Assembly (NCBI GenBank): GCA_913060515.1
Contig: CAJXRZ010000021.1
Location: 18,510 to 82,509, forward strand
DNA from: an uncultured Pseudomonadota bacterium
Lineage (GTDB): Bacteria; Myxococcota_A; UBA796; CAJQPC01
Length of the DNA stretch: 64,000 nt
Reading direction: 5' to 3'
Shown here one piece after another: positions 47,447 to 55,829 of this stretch. Numbering within the stretch: position 1 is the stretch's first letter; each line of letters starts with the position of its first letter. A program made the translations under genes and the position numbers. The notes under the pieces are model-generated. The model was not told the DNA's origin. It was given only the letters and a program-made list of their open reading frames with translations, and did no database searches.

Positions 47447-49744
47447 TCAGGCAGTGGCGGGTTTGCGGATGTGTGGCAGGCGTCCCGCCAGGAGCAGTCC
47501 CAGGGCGTAGACACAGAGGGCCACACCCAAGGCCAGGTGGTAGCCGTACATGCGGGCGAGGATGACGGTGACCAGACTGGCTGCGACGCTCATCCAGCCG
47601 TTCAAGGCCCAGGCCCAAGGCACGATGCCGCCGGCCTCTGGGCGCAGCAGGCGCAGGCCCAGGGGGAAGGGCATGCCCAAAACGAATCCAAGGGGAAGGA
47701 GGACCAGAACCGTGATGATGAAGCGCGCGGTGAGGGACCAGGTCATGGCCAGGTCCTCGAGCAAGGGCGGAACCAGCCAGCCTTGGATGGCTCCAAAGAA
47801 GAGCCCAGCTCCCAGAGCCACGCGCAAGGTGGTCAGCAGCTTGTCCTCGGGCACCTTTCCGGCCAGGTAGGAGCCCACACCAGAGCTGGCCAGCATGGCC
47901 AGGATCACCGCCGTGACGGCGTAGGTGGGGTGCCCGACGAAGAGGGCCAGCTCGTGTAGCAGCACCGTCTCCACGCTCAGGTAGCCGTAGCCGAGGGTGC
48001 AGGCGTAGGCCAAGCCCCAGCCGATGCCTTTGACCCCGTTGAGCTCCGAGGGGCCGCGGCGCACGAGGGGGATGAGCACAAAGGCCAGTCCCGCCAGGAG
48101 CACGAAGGCCACCTGTACGGCGATGGACCGGTACAGAGCGCTCAGAGGGGCCTCTTCCCCGCCCGAGGACTCCGTGGAGAAGAGCTCGCCCAGGCTCTCG
48201 CGCAGCAGGGTGGAGTCGTCCAGGTAAGGGCGGTCATCGGTGAGCACCGGTCCCTTGAGCGGGCCTGGGGGCTTCTTGGTGGGGTCGCGCACCATCCTGG
48301 CCTTGGGGTCGGCCTCGAGCATGACGATGGCCAGCTTGTCGCGCTCCTCCTGGGTCCACGGGCGGGGCTTGACCAGCAAGACGGTGGCTCGGCCTTCGAT
48401 CAAGGCCATGTGTTGATGGGGGCGCTTGACCCCGCGGTCTCGCAAGGCGGCGGCGGCCGATGCGGCGATGCGCTCGGTCTTGGAGCCTCGGCCAAAGGAC
48501 AGGGTGCCGTCTGGGGAGAGGTGGTCCAGGTAGGTGCCGAAGGCCTCTCGGGTCTCTAAGAGGGCTGGCGACCAGGCGTTGGAGAGCAAGCCTGCGCTGG
48601 ACCAGAGGTTGGCATGCACCATCTGGATGATGTCGTAGTCTTCGGTCGCGGAGGCAATGCCAGCCCGTCCATCCAGGGCCTTGAAGGTCACATCTGGGGA
48701 GAGGTAGGGGTTGTGGGTCTCCTCGGGGTAGGTCTCCATGATCAGCTCGTGGATGCCCCCCGCGATGTCGATGGCGTCGATCTCGGTGTGGCCGTGGGAG
48801 AGGGCCACGGCGACCTCGGGGCCGGCGCTCGCGGCCATGATGGCCACCCGGGCCCCTGGCTCGTGCAGGCGGTAGACCAGGGAGCGGTTCATGTGCCGGT
48901 CCAGGATCCGCACGTCCTCAGCGTTTCTTGGGATGCGCGAGGCCGAGCTGTTGTCCAAGGTGATGTAGTGGCCGCGCTCCAGCTCGGCGATGCTTACCCG
49001 GGCCACTGGGGTCCAGATCGAGGCGGTGATGGAGTCCTCGGAGTAGCCGGCGGCGAAGCGCACCGTGAGGACCTCGGTGGCGAAGCCGATGCCTGTGATG
49101 ATCAGGGCGACCAAGCCCATGGCGCCGCTGGCCATTCTCAGGCGGCCCGTGCTCAACACCACCGCCGCGATGGCCAGGGCCAAGAGGACCAAGAAGACCA
49201 GGTCGGGTCCCGCCATGGCGCCCAGCAAGGGCAAGAAGAGCACCGCGGCCAGAGCGCCGCCGGCCAGGTCAAAGGCATACAGGGTGCCGATGTCCTTGCG
49301 CCTACGCTGGAAGACGCCGGCCAGGATCAGCCCGGCTGCGGTGAAGGGGGCTGCCAGTACAGGAAGGAGCGCCGCGAACCACCAGGGATCGACCAGGTTG
49401 TCGACGATGGCGCTGCGCTCTTGGTAGTTCTCCGGTGGGGCCTCGAACTGGGAGACGATGGGGAAGTTCAGGGCGGCGAGCACCGCCACCAAGGACAGCG
49501 CGGCCTGAATCAGGGCGAGCACGGCGACGCGCTGCTCTAGGCCCTCGTCGGGCACCAAGCTGGGACGCAGGTGCTGCAAGACGGCGCCTACGCCGATCCC
49601 CATCAGGGCCAGGGCCAAGGCCAAGTGGGCGAACTGAGCGAAGAGCACCACGCCAAAGAGGCGGGTGATCAGCAGTTCCATGAGCACCAGGGCGAAACTC
49701 ACGGCGGCCAGGGAGATCGCCAGTGTGCGCGTCTTTGGGCTCAT
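47447..49744 (-). CDS. Polytopic membrane protein with spermidine-synthase-like domain
   Basis: 765 aa. Residues 1 to about 225 form about seven membrane helices (SLAAVSFALVLMELLITRLF at the start). Residues about 240-520 form a soluble SpeE-like, methyltransferase-fold domain: MAASAGPEVAVALSHG and IDAIDIAGGIHELI parallel the nucleotide/AdoMet loop and acidic turn, and DVTFKALDGRAGI and DYDIIQMVHANLW follow. The canonical GGGDG loop is not intact. About six more helices close the protein. Such fused transporter/spermidine-synthase proteins are common in bacteria with unknown function. A 59-bp gap separates it from the divergent bolA. Confidence 0.82.
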   Translation of the reverse strand: MSPKTRTLAISLAAVSFALVLMELLITRLFGVVLFAQFAHLALALALMGIGVGAVLQHLRPSLVPDEGLEQRVAVLALIQAALSLVAVLAALNFPIVSQFEAPPENYQERSAIVDNLVDPWWFAALLPVLAAPFTAAGLILAGVFQRRRKDIGTLYAFDLAGGALAAVLFLPLLGAMAGPDLVFLVLLALAIAAVVLSTGRLRMASGAMGLVALIITGIGFATEVLTVRFAAGYSEDSITASIWTPVARVSIAELERGHYITLDNSSASRIPRNAEDVRILDRHMNRSLVYRLHEPGARVAIMAASAGPEVAVALSHGHTEIDAIDIAGGIHELIMETYPEETHNPYLSPDVTFKALDGRAGIASATEDYDIIQMVHANLWSSAGLLSNAWSPALLETREAFGTYLDHLSPDGTLSFGRGSKTERIAASAAAALRDRGVKRPHQHMALIEGRATVLLVKPRPWTQEERDKLAIVMLEADPKARMVRDPTKKPPGPLKGPVLTDDRPYLDDSTLLRESLGELFSTESSGGEEAPLSALYRSIAVQVAFVLLAGLAFVLIPLVRRGPSELNGVKGIGWGLAYACTLGYGYLSVETVLLHELALFVGHPTYAVTAVILAMLASSGVGSYLAGKVPEDKLLTTLRVALGAGLFFGAIQGWLVPPLLEDLAMTWSLTARFIITVLVLLPLGFVLGMPFPLGLRLLRPEAGGIVPWAWALNGWMSVAASLVTVILARMYGYHLALGVALCVYALGLLLAGRLPHIRKPATA

Positions 49745-49803
49745 TGCTGCAATCCTTGGCCGGTGTCAGGACAGGCGGGTATTCCATCGGCCCCGGAGAA
49801 TCC

Positions 49804-50073
49804 ATGAGCGAGCATCCCACAGACTTTCAAGGCGACATCTGCGCAGCCATCGAGGCCGCCGTGTCAGAGGCCATTCCTGGCTGTCAGGTCAAGGCGCAAG
49901 GGGCCGGCGGCCACTTCGAGATCCATGTTGTCAGCGAGCAGTTCGAGGGCAAACGCACCCTGGGCAAGCACCGTTTGGTGCTCAGCGCGATCAAAGGCTT
50001 GATGGCTGGCGATAGGGCTCCGGTGCATGCCGTGGACCGTTTGGTGACGCTGACACCAGACCAAGCGAGCTGA
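49804..50073 (+). CDS. BolA/IbaG-family protein
   Basis: 89 aa from ATG 49804, the start that fits the family length. Residues 10-75 match the BolA fold: IEAAVSEAIPGCQVKAQGAG, then GHFEIHVVSEQFEGKRTLGK and HRLVLSAIKGLM (the helix-turn-helix-like stretch ending with a conserved hydrophobic segment). BolA proteins cooperate with monothiol glutaredoxins in iron-sulfur handling and may affect envelope gene expression. No glutaredoxin gene is adjacent. It is divergent from the SpeE-like membrane gene, with the start 59 bp away. Confidence 0.9.
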   Translation: MSEHPTDFQGDICAAIEAAVSEAIPGCQVKAQGAGGHFEIHVVSEQFEGKRTLGKHRLVLSAIKGLMAGDRAPVHAVDRLVTLTPDQAS

Positions 50074-50127
50074 AAGGCCGAAACCCGGCCGCTCGGTGTT
50101 AGCCTAAGGGCCTCATTGGAGGCCGCT

Positions 50128-51294
50128 TTGCGACTGCGACTGCTGGGATTCGCTCCCTTTGCATTGATGTTCTTGGGCTGCTTGGGCGGCGACGGTGGTG
50201 ACACCGCCGGCACCGAGGTGCCCGACTGTGGCTCGGACGCGCTCGTGCTTGGCGCGGAAGGCGCCTTCACCCACGAGTCCATCGACTTCACCTTCGAGTG
50301 GGGCAATGACGTGGGCGTCTCCGTGGGGCCGATGGTCACCATCGCGGTTCCCAGCGACACCAGCTCCATCGCCGCCACCGTCGAGGTCCGCGGGGAAGAG
50401 ACAGGCTTTGCCCTGGTGGCCTTGGACGACAAGACCTTCATCGACGCCGCCCGGCCCGATGAGACCGACGGTGCATGGTGGAGCGCGCCTTACTTCCACT
50501 GGGGCACGCTCGGGGGCACCGTGGTGCTGCCCATTACGCCGGGCACCACGCCCGATGGTGAGTGCTTGGTGCTTCAGCCGGCCGCGCTCAATGACCTGGA
50601 GGGCCAGAGCGGCAAGCTCCACTTGGTCTCTCGCCGCTTCGATCCCGTACAGGGTCAGGTGGACCTGAACATCGTCATCGTCGGCGACACGGAGCTGTAC
50701 CAGGAAGACTTGGAGGCGGTTCTCTCGCGCATGGACGAGGTGTGGACCGGTGACGGCGGCCCTGCAGTGGGCCAGGTGAACCTCTATTCCACAGAGGGCA
50801 GCGGTCTGGTTCGCTACGACGACTCCAACGCGCTCCGTGCGACGCAGATCGACACGGGCAGTGGACAGGCGATGAACCTCTTCATCATTCAGGACTACGC
50901 CGATGAGCCTGGAACTCTGGGCGAGGCTGCCGGCATTCCGGGTCCAGTGGGACTCTTTGGAATGGACGGCGCCGGCGTAATCGTGGCCGTGGACGGTCAC
51001 TACTGGGGCAGTGAGCTGGACACCCAGACCATGGGCGAGACCATGGCCCACGAGGTGGGTCACCAGATGGGGCTCTTCCACACCACAGAGGACGACGGCT
51101 CCCGCACCGAGTCTCTGGAGGACACCCCAGCGTGTCCCGCCAGCGCTGACGATGGCGATGGATACTTCTCAGCTGAGGAGTGTTCTGACTTTGACGGCCC
51201 GAACTTTATGTTCTGGGTCGCTGGAAACTTGGCCCAAGACCAGGTCTCCGATTCCCAAGCGATGGTGCTCTCCCGCAGCCCCATCACTCAGTAA
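50128..51294 (+). CDS. Metalloprotease lipoprotein (HExxHxxxxxH)
   Basis: 388 aa from TTG 50128, chosen because GGAGG (50118-50122) lies 5 nt upstream; TTG 50116 would bury that site. MRLRLLGFAPFALMFLGC gives lipid Cys18. The N-terminal half is beta-rich (FTFEWGNDVGVSVGPMVTIA). The catalytic part has VDLNIVIVGD, a linker, and HEVGHQMGLFH with a following Thr-Glu; DADDGDGYFSAEECSDFD-like acidic text and NFMFWVAG (Met-turn candidate) follow. It is metzincin-like and outer-membrane or surface attached. Two paralogous lipoproteins lie 11 bp downstream. The family is uncertain beyond zinc protease. Confidence 0.83.
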   Translation: MRLRLLGFAPFALMFLGCLGGDGGDTAGTEVPDCGSDALVLGAEGAFTHESIDFTFEWGNDVGVSVGPMVTIAVPSDTSSIAATVEVRGEETGFALVALDDKTFIDAARPDETDGAWWSAPYFHWGTLGGTVVLPITPGTTPDGECLVLQPAALNDLEGQSGKLHLVSRRFDPVQGQVDLNIVIVGDTELYQEDLEAVLSRMDEVWTGDGGPAVGQVNLYSTEGSGLVRYDDSNALRATQIDTGSGQAMNLFIIQDYADEPGTLGEAAGIPGPVGLFGMDGAGVIVAVDGHYWGSELDTQTMGETMAHEVGHQMGLFHTTEDDGSRTESLEDTPACPASADDGDGYFSAEECSDFDGPNFMFWVAGNLAQDQVSDSQAMVLSRSPITQ

Positions 51295-51305
51295 GGAGGA
51301 GAACA

Positions 51306-51905
51306 ATGCTCTTGCTCTTGCTTGCCTGTGGCGGCGCACAGTCCTCGGATGGGCCGGATGTCGAAGCCTTGGCCACGCCCATCACGGAGCTGCCCGCAAA
51401 GCCCGTGGACCAGGGCCCACTGACCATCGACCAAAACCCCCCACCAGTGGGCAATCCCGCCATTCGGGATTTGCTCCTCGCCAAGGATGTGGCTGACCTG
51501 CCGGATCGCGCCGCCCTGGACACCCACGGGGATGCGGCCAAGGACCTGGCGGATCTGGCCACCCTGGACCAGCAGCTCATCGTCCGGGAGCGCGCCTTGT
51601 TGCTGCTCGCGCTCTACCCAGAGACCCACATTGGGGTGTTCTGCCGCAAGATGATGGAGGATGCCGAGCCCAAGGTGCGAGCGGGTGCAGCGCGCTGTTT
51701 GGCGGGACAGGATCTGTCCTCGACGGACACCAACCGCAAGGCGCTCGAGGCGGCTCTGTCCGACGCCGACCCCAGAGTAGGAATCGCCGCAGCCGAGGTC
51801 TTGGCGGGCGCAGGTCTCTCCCAAGACAAGCTGAAGAAGGCCGCTACGGCCGCTGGGGTGCACGCGCAGACCCAGGAAAGAATCACCGAATTGTTGGAGC
51901 AGTAG
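51306..51905 (+). CDS. HEAT-repeat-like lipoprotein, copy 1
   Basis: 199-aa lipoprotein with an extremely short signal (MLLLLLAC, lipid Cys8) behind a near-perfect ribosome-binding site (TAAGGAGGA), so the start is secure. A Pro-rich linker (TELPAKPVDQGPLTIDQNPP) precedes a helical domain with HEAT-like units: VRERALLLLALYPETHIGVF, AEPKVRAGAARCLAG, SDADPRVGIAAAEVLAGAGL. It is paralogous to the next gene, with which it shares ELPAKPV, LPDRAA-D-HG, RERALLL and the DADPR-AA-VL unit. A protein-interaction role at the outer membrane is likely by analogy with HEAT proteins. Confidence 0.82.
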   Translation: MLLLLLACGGAQSSDGPDVEALATPITELPAKPVDQGPLTIDQNPPPVGNPAIRDLLLAKDVADLPDRAALDTHGDAAKDLADLATLDQQLIVRERALLLLALYPETHIGVFCRKMMEDAEPKVRAGAARCLAGQDLSSTDTNRKALEAALSDADPRVGIAAAEVLAGAGLSQDKLKKAATAAGVHAQTQERITELLEQ

Positions 51906-51908
51906 CCC

Positions 51909-52454
51909 ATGTTGAACCTGATCTTTGTGCTGGCCTGTGCAACCCAGGCCGAGGGTGACTTGGCGAGCACGCAAGCTGCCACGGACGCCCTTGCGGCTCC
52001 CGCCACAGCGACCCCAGTGGCGGCCTTGCCGGCCAAGCCTGTGCAGCCAAATCCCGTGGACTTGCCTGTTGAGCCCACCGGCCAAGCCATGCCCGCGGGT
52101 GCCGACAAGGTCCAGGCTCTGCTCCTGGCCCGCCACAACGAGGACTTGCCCGATAGGGCTGCCATCGATTTCCACGGCGAGGGCCAAGCTATTCTGGAGT
52201 ACCTGGCGGTGACCCCAGGCTCGATGGTGGTTCAGGAGCGCGCCTTGATTCTGCGCGGCCTGTACGAGGGCAGCAGCTTCTGTGTGGATCAGGCCGTCAA
52301 CGCAGGCCACCCCAAGCTTCAAGCAGCCGCTGTGCGCTGCCTGGTGGGCAAGGAGCTCTCCGAGGAGTCCTTGGCGCAGGTTGAGGAGATGGCTGGCGAT
52401 GCGGATCCCCGCATCCAGAGCGCTGCTCTGGCGGTCCTGGCCGCCCAACCCTGA
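51909..52454 (+). CDS. HEAT-repeat-like lipoprotein, copy 2
   Basis: 181-aa lipoprotein (MLNLIFVLAC, lipid Cys10, no basic residue) starting 3 bp after copy 1 ends. The mature N-terminus is Ala/Thr/Pro-rich (AAPATATPVAALPAKPVQPN). The helical part has VVQERALILRGLYEGSSF, HPKLQAAAVRCLVGKEL and GDADPRIQSAALAVLAAQP, aligning unit by unit with copy 1. A conserved Cys before the second unit (FCVDQAV here, FCRKMM in copy 1) and RCL may form a disulfide. It is the tandem duplicate of copy 1, and the last gene before a convergent pheT. Confidence 0.82.
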   Translation: MLNLIFVLACATQAEGDLASTQAATDALAAPATATPVAALPAKPVQPNPVDLPVEPTGQAMPAGADKVQALLLARHNEDLPDRAAIDFHGEGQAILEYLAVTPGSMVVQERALILRGLYEGSSFCVDQAVNAGHPKLQAAAVRCLVGKELSEESLAQVEEMAGDADPRIQSAALAVLAAQP

Positions 52455-52466
52455 TGAGGCAGCCTT

Positions 52467-52539
52467 GAGGGCTGTGCCCAGCGCTCAGCCCTCTTGAAAG
52501 GCCAGGTGACCCCTTCCGCAGTCTGGACGGGTCGTCCAG
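52467..52539. terminator. Two hairpins between convergent lipoprotein operon and pheT
   Basis: GAGGGCTG (52467-52474) pairs with CAGCCCTC (52486-52493) across an 11-nt loop. CTGGACG (52523-52529) pairs with CGTCCAG (52533-52539) across GGT. Both lie in the 107-bp gap between convergent stops. Neither has a proper T-run, so they are at best imperfect or Rho-assisted terminators. Confidence 0.5.
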
Positions 52540-52561
52540 GCACCATAGACGAAGAGAAGGC

Positions 52562-54949
52562 CTAAACCTCGGCGGTCAGGTTCTGGCTGGCCAAGTGGCC
52601 CTTCAGGCCCTGAATCCAGCCGTCGACCTCCTCCGAACGCAGGCTGCGCTCAGGGTGGTTGAACTCCAACTCCACGGTGACCCGCTTGTGGCCCTCGGGC
52701 ACGCCCTTGCCAGCGTACACGTCCAGCACGCTGCGGCCGACTTGACGCTCCAGGGCTGCGCCGTCCACGGCCATGAGCAGGTCCTTGGCCAGCAGGCGGG
52801 TGGGCGCCAGCACGTTGACGTGCACCTTCATTCCTGGGAAGCGGGGGGGAGGCACGAAGGCTACCCGCGCACCCATCATGCCCATCACCGACTCAAAGTC
52901 GATGTGGAAGCTGGAGAAGGGCTCGCTGAGTCCAAGCGAGGTCACGAGTCCGGGATGCAGCTCGCCCACAAAACCAACCACCTTGCCTTGCACCGTGATC
53001 AGCGCCTGACGGCCGGGGTGGAAGCAGTGCGGCAGGGCCCATGCTGGGGCGTCACCGACCACGACTTCTGGGGCCAAGCCCAGTCCGACCAACACGTCCA
53101 AGGCGGCGTCACGGGCAGCGAAGAAGCGGCTGCCAGAGTCATCTGAGCCGGCGCCGGCGACCACGCCGGAGAGGTGGTTGCGGTCCACCGCCTCGCCGTC
53201 GATCTTGCCGTAGACCTTGGCCAGCTCGAAGAGCTTGAACTGGGGCAGGGACTTGCGGTTCTCGCGCACGGCCGAGACCAGGTCCGGCAGGGCGCTGGGA
53301 CGGAAGTACTCCAGGTGGCTGTGCAGGGGGTTGGTCAGGCGAATCAGCGTTTCGGGACGCAAGCTGAAGCGCTCGAGCTGCTCTTGGCCCACCCAGACGC
53401 CCAGGTAGACCTCGTCGAAGCCCAGGCCGTTCAGAGTGTCGCGGGCTGCAAAACCACGGGAGAAGATCGGGTTGGCCACTGGAGGCTGCAGCGATGCGCT
53501 GGGCAGCTCGGAGACCACGTGCTCGTAGCCGTGGATGCGGCCGACCTCTTCGTTCAGGTCGGCTTGGATCTGCAGGTCTGGACGCCAAGGGGCGACAGCG
53601 ACCTGCCACTGGGTGGGCGAGTCCACCTGCACCTTGTGACCCAGGGCTGCGAAGCGGGCCTGGATGGTGTCGTTGGGCACGTCCATGCCCAGGCGCGCTC
53701 TGGCCTCGGATGCATCGAAGGTGATGACGTGCTGGGCGGGGGGCGCTGGCCAGGAATCCACCCAGCCTTGCACCTGCACCGCTTCTCCCAAATCCGTCAG
53801 AATCTGGACCAGACGCTGCATGCCGGGCAGCACGCGGGAGGGGGCCAGGCCCTTCTCGAAGCGCACGCTGGCCTCGGTCCGTAGCGCCAAGCGCCGGGAG
53901 GCACGACGAACGGTGAACATGTCGAAGTGGGCGGACTCGATCACGATGGACTTGGAGTCGGCGCCGATCTCGGAGTGGGCATCGCCCATGATGCCGGCCA
54001 GGGCCACCGGGGTCTCCCCGTCGGTGACCAGCAGGCACTCGTCGGTCAGAGTGCGCTCCACGCCGTCCAGGGTGGTGATCTTCTCTTCCGGGCGTGCCAT
54101 GCGCAGGCCGATGGTGCCCGAGGAGATGTGGGCCCTATCGAAGGTGTGCATGGGCTGGCCCAGCTCGAACATGGCCAGGTTGGCAGCGTCGACGATCTGG
54201 TTGATGGGGCGCATGCCCAGCTTGCGCACTGCGTTCTGCAGCCACTGGGGAGATGGGCCGGCCTTGACCCCGGAGAGCTCCACGGCGGCGTAGCGGGTGC
54301 AGGCGTCGGTCTGCAGGTCGATCTTCAGCTCGGAGCTGCCCCAGCCGCTGCTGTCCGCGAGCGCGGGGTGGCACATGGGCGTGCCGTAGATGGCGCTCAC
54401 GTCGCGGGCCATGCCGATCAGGGAGAAGAGGTCCGAGCGGTTGGGCTCCAAGTCGAACTCCAAGACCACATCGTCCAGGCCCAGGGTCTCCCAAGCATCG
54501 GCTCCGTCTGCGACATCGGGGCCAAAGCCCAGAGGGTTGCCCGCGTCCGCGCCGACGCCAGCGCTCACCTCCGACAACAACAGCCCGTCCGAGGCCAGTC
54601 CGCCCACTTCTCGCGCCGAGACCGGGGTGCCGTCGGGCATTGCGCTGCCATCCAAGACCCCCGCGAAGGCCTGACCGGCAGCGACGCTGTACTTGCGGCC
54701 CACCACCATGTGGATGTCTTTGCCACCGGCGGTGGCAGCCCAGCGCTGGTAGTCCTCGCTCTCTTCGACGACGCTGATCAGGCGAACCACCTGCACGCCC
54801 GCGAAGGCCTGGCGGCTGGGGAAGCGGTGGATGTGCTCGATCTCAGAGACCCGACCGTTCATCTTCTCAGCGAGCTCGTCCACTGCAAAGCCATCCCCGG
54901 ACTTGGGGAGAGAGACCATCTTGGAGAGCAGGGAGAGGGGGACGCGCAC
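52562..54949 (-). CDS. pheT: Phenylalanyl-tRNA synthetase beta subunit
   Basis: 795 aa from GTG 54949, with GGAG 6 nt upstream; the resulting N-terminus RVPLSLLSKMVSLP matches the usual PheT start and the length equals E. coli PheT. Domains in order are the N-terminal B1, the EMAP-like tRNA-binding B2 region, B3/B4 editing (about 200-400), B5 (about 405-475), the catalytic-like core, and a C-terminal FDX-ACB anticodon-binding domain (FPGMKVHVNVLAPTRLLAKD, ending in ELEFNHPERSLRSEEVDGW). It forms an alpha2-beta2 enzyme with PheS. No pheS is adjacent or in the window, although the two are normally neighbours. Confidence 0.96.
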   Translation of the reverse strand: MRVPLSLLSKMVSLPKSGDGFAVDELAEKMNGRVSEIEHIHRFPSRQAFAGVQVVRLISVVEESEDYQRWAATAGGKDIHMVVGRKYSVAAGQAFAGVLDGSAMPDGTPVSAREVGGLASDGLLLSEVSAGVGADAGNPLGFGPDVADGADAWETLGLDDVVLEFDLEPNRSDLFSLIGMARDVSAIYGTPMCHPALADSSGWGSSELKIDLQTDACTRYAAVELSGVKAGPSPQWLQNAVRKLGMRPINQIVDAANLAMFELGQPMHTFDRAHISSGTIGLRMARPEEKITTLDGVERTLTDECLLVTDGETPVALAGIMGDAHSEIGADSKSIVIESAHFDMFTVRRASRRLALRTEASVRFEKGLAPSRVLPGMQRLVQILTDLGEAVQVQGWVDSWPAPPAQHVITFDASEARARLGMDVPNDTIQARFAALGHKVQVDSPTQWQVAVAPWRPDLQIQADLNEEVGRIHGYEHVVSELPSASLQPPVANPIFSRGFAARDTLNGLGFDEVYLGVWVGQEQLERFSLRPETLIRLTNPLHSHLEYFRPSALPDLVSAVRENRKSLPQFKLFELAKVYGKIDGEAVDRNHLSGVVAGAGSDDSGSRFFAARDAALDVLVGLGLAPEVVVGDAPAWALPHCFHPGRQALITVQGKVVGFVGELHPGLVTSLGLSEPFSSFHIDFESVMGMMGARVAFVPPPRFPGMKVHVNVLAPTRLLAKDLLMAVDGAALERQVGRSVLDVYAGKGVPEGHKRVTVELEFNHPERSLRSEEVDGWIQGLKGHLASQNLTAEV

Positions 54950-55033
54950 GGGCAGCTCCGGGTGTTGAGGCCCGAGGCTTAACCGGCTGTGCAGCAAATA
55001 GGGAGCACGCCTGGGCGCGCCTTCCGGCGGAGC

Positions 55034-55327
55034 CTACTCCAGGCTACGCAGGTAGCCCATCACGTCGGCCAATTCCTGGTCGGTCCAGTCAGCGTAGGAG
55101 GGCATCTCGCCGTCACCGTCGATGATGTAGCCGAGCAGGTGCTCGTCGGTGTGGCTGAGCTCGCCGACCAGGTCTGGGCCGCTGCCGCCGGTGGCATCCT
55201 CGCCGTGGCAGCCCGCGCAGCTGTCCGCGTAGAGGGTGGCGCCAGCCTCGGTATCTGGCGTCAGGTACAAGACCTCGCCGATTCGGGCGTCGTCAGCACA
55301 AGCGAAGAGGGAAAGCAGCAGCAACAT
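55034..55327 (-). CDS. Small cytochrome c lipoprotein, copy 2
   Basis: 97-aa lipoprotein (MLLLLSLFAC, lipid Cys10, no basic residue). The heme site is CAGCH (Cys37, Cys40, His41) and the likely axial Met lies in DGDGEMPSYADW. The C-terminal helix ends ADVMGYLRSLE, as in class I cytochromes c. It is paralogous to 55403-55678, 75 bp upstream. Its ribosome-binding site lies in one arm of a hairpin (55334-55355). It is probably a periplasmic-facing electron carrier tethered to the membrane. Confidence 0.9.
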   Translation of the reverse strand: MLLLLSLFACADDARIGEVLYLTPDTEAGATLYADSCAGCHGEDATGGSGPDLVGELSHTDEHLLGYIIDGDGEMPSYADWTDQELADVMGYLRSLE

Positions 55328-55333
55328 ACAAGG

Positions 55334-55355
55334 GCTCCAAAGTTGATTGGAGCCA
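55334..55355 (-). promoter_or_regulatory. Hairpin covering the ribosome-binding site of cytochrome copy 2
   Basis: In the minus-strand message GGCTCC pairs with GGAGCC across a 10-nt loop. The GGAG in the 3' arm is the ribosome-binding site, 7 nt before the start codon at 55327. Translation could thus be limited when the stem forms. The stem is only 6 bp, so the effect may be modest. Confidence 0.5.
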
Positions 55356-55367
55356 GTGTACAGGCTG

Positions 55368-55397
55368 CCTGATGGGGCATGGGAGCCCCATCAGGCT
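55368..55397. terminator. 12-bp perfect hairpin between the two cytochrome genes
   Basis: GCCTGATGGGGC (55368-55379), loop ATGGGA, GCCCCATCAGGC (55386-55397). It begins 5 nt after the stop of cytochrome copy 1 in the direction of transcription. No T-run follows, so it is more likely an mRNA-stabilising or processing hairpin than an intrinsic terminator. Confidence 0.6.
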
Positions 55398-55402
55398 CCG
55401 TC

Positions 55403-55678
55403 CTATAGGGTCTCGACGTAGGCGAGCACATCTGCGAGGTCCTGGTCCGCCCAGCCCTCGTACGCGGGCATGCCGTCCTCTCCGTACAGGATGGTCTCCA
55501 GCGCTCCGCGTCCTCCTTCTCCCTGGATGTTCTCGTCGCCGGCGCCGTCGGCTCCGTGACAGCCCGAGCAAGTCGCGAAGAGGGCTTCGCCGTTGGCGAC
55601 GTCACCGCTCAGGGCCAGGATGTCGTTCTCGCGGTTCTCGGTGGCGCAGGCGAAGAGGGAGATGAGCAGCATCAGCAT
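55403..55678 (-). CDS. Small cytochrome c lipoprotein, copy 1
   Basis: 91-aa lipoprotein (MLMLLISLFAC, lipid Cys11, no basic residue) behind AAGGAGCC. The heme site is CSGCH (Cys37, Cys40, His41), with a likely axial Met in EDGMPAYEGW and the C-terminal helix LADVLAYVETL. It aligns with 55034-55327 over its whole length (heme site at identical positions), so the two arose by tandem duplication. The donor and acceptor are unknown; no oxidase gene is near. Confidence 0.9.
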   Translation of the reverse strand: MLMLLISLFACATENRENDILALSGDVANGEALFATCSGCHGADGAGDENIQGEGGRGALETILYGEDGMPAYEGWADQDLADVLAYVETL

Positions 55679-55829
55679 GGGGGGCTCCTTTTTGGGTCTA
55701 CATCCAATGTGACCCCGGAAACGCGATTCGGAAACCCCAGGTTGAACCTAAGCGTATGCCGATAGTGTACGCTCCGGGAGGCGTGCACGGGGAGGCTCTT
55801 CGCTTGCAGCAGGAGGGGCAGGGTTTCCG

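Noticed and set aside
55368..55397. Intrinsic terminator call for the 12-bp hairpin
   Set aside because: The stem is excellent, but neither strand has a T-run after it, so I list it as a hairpin of uncertain role rather than a firm terminator.
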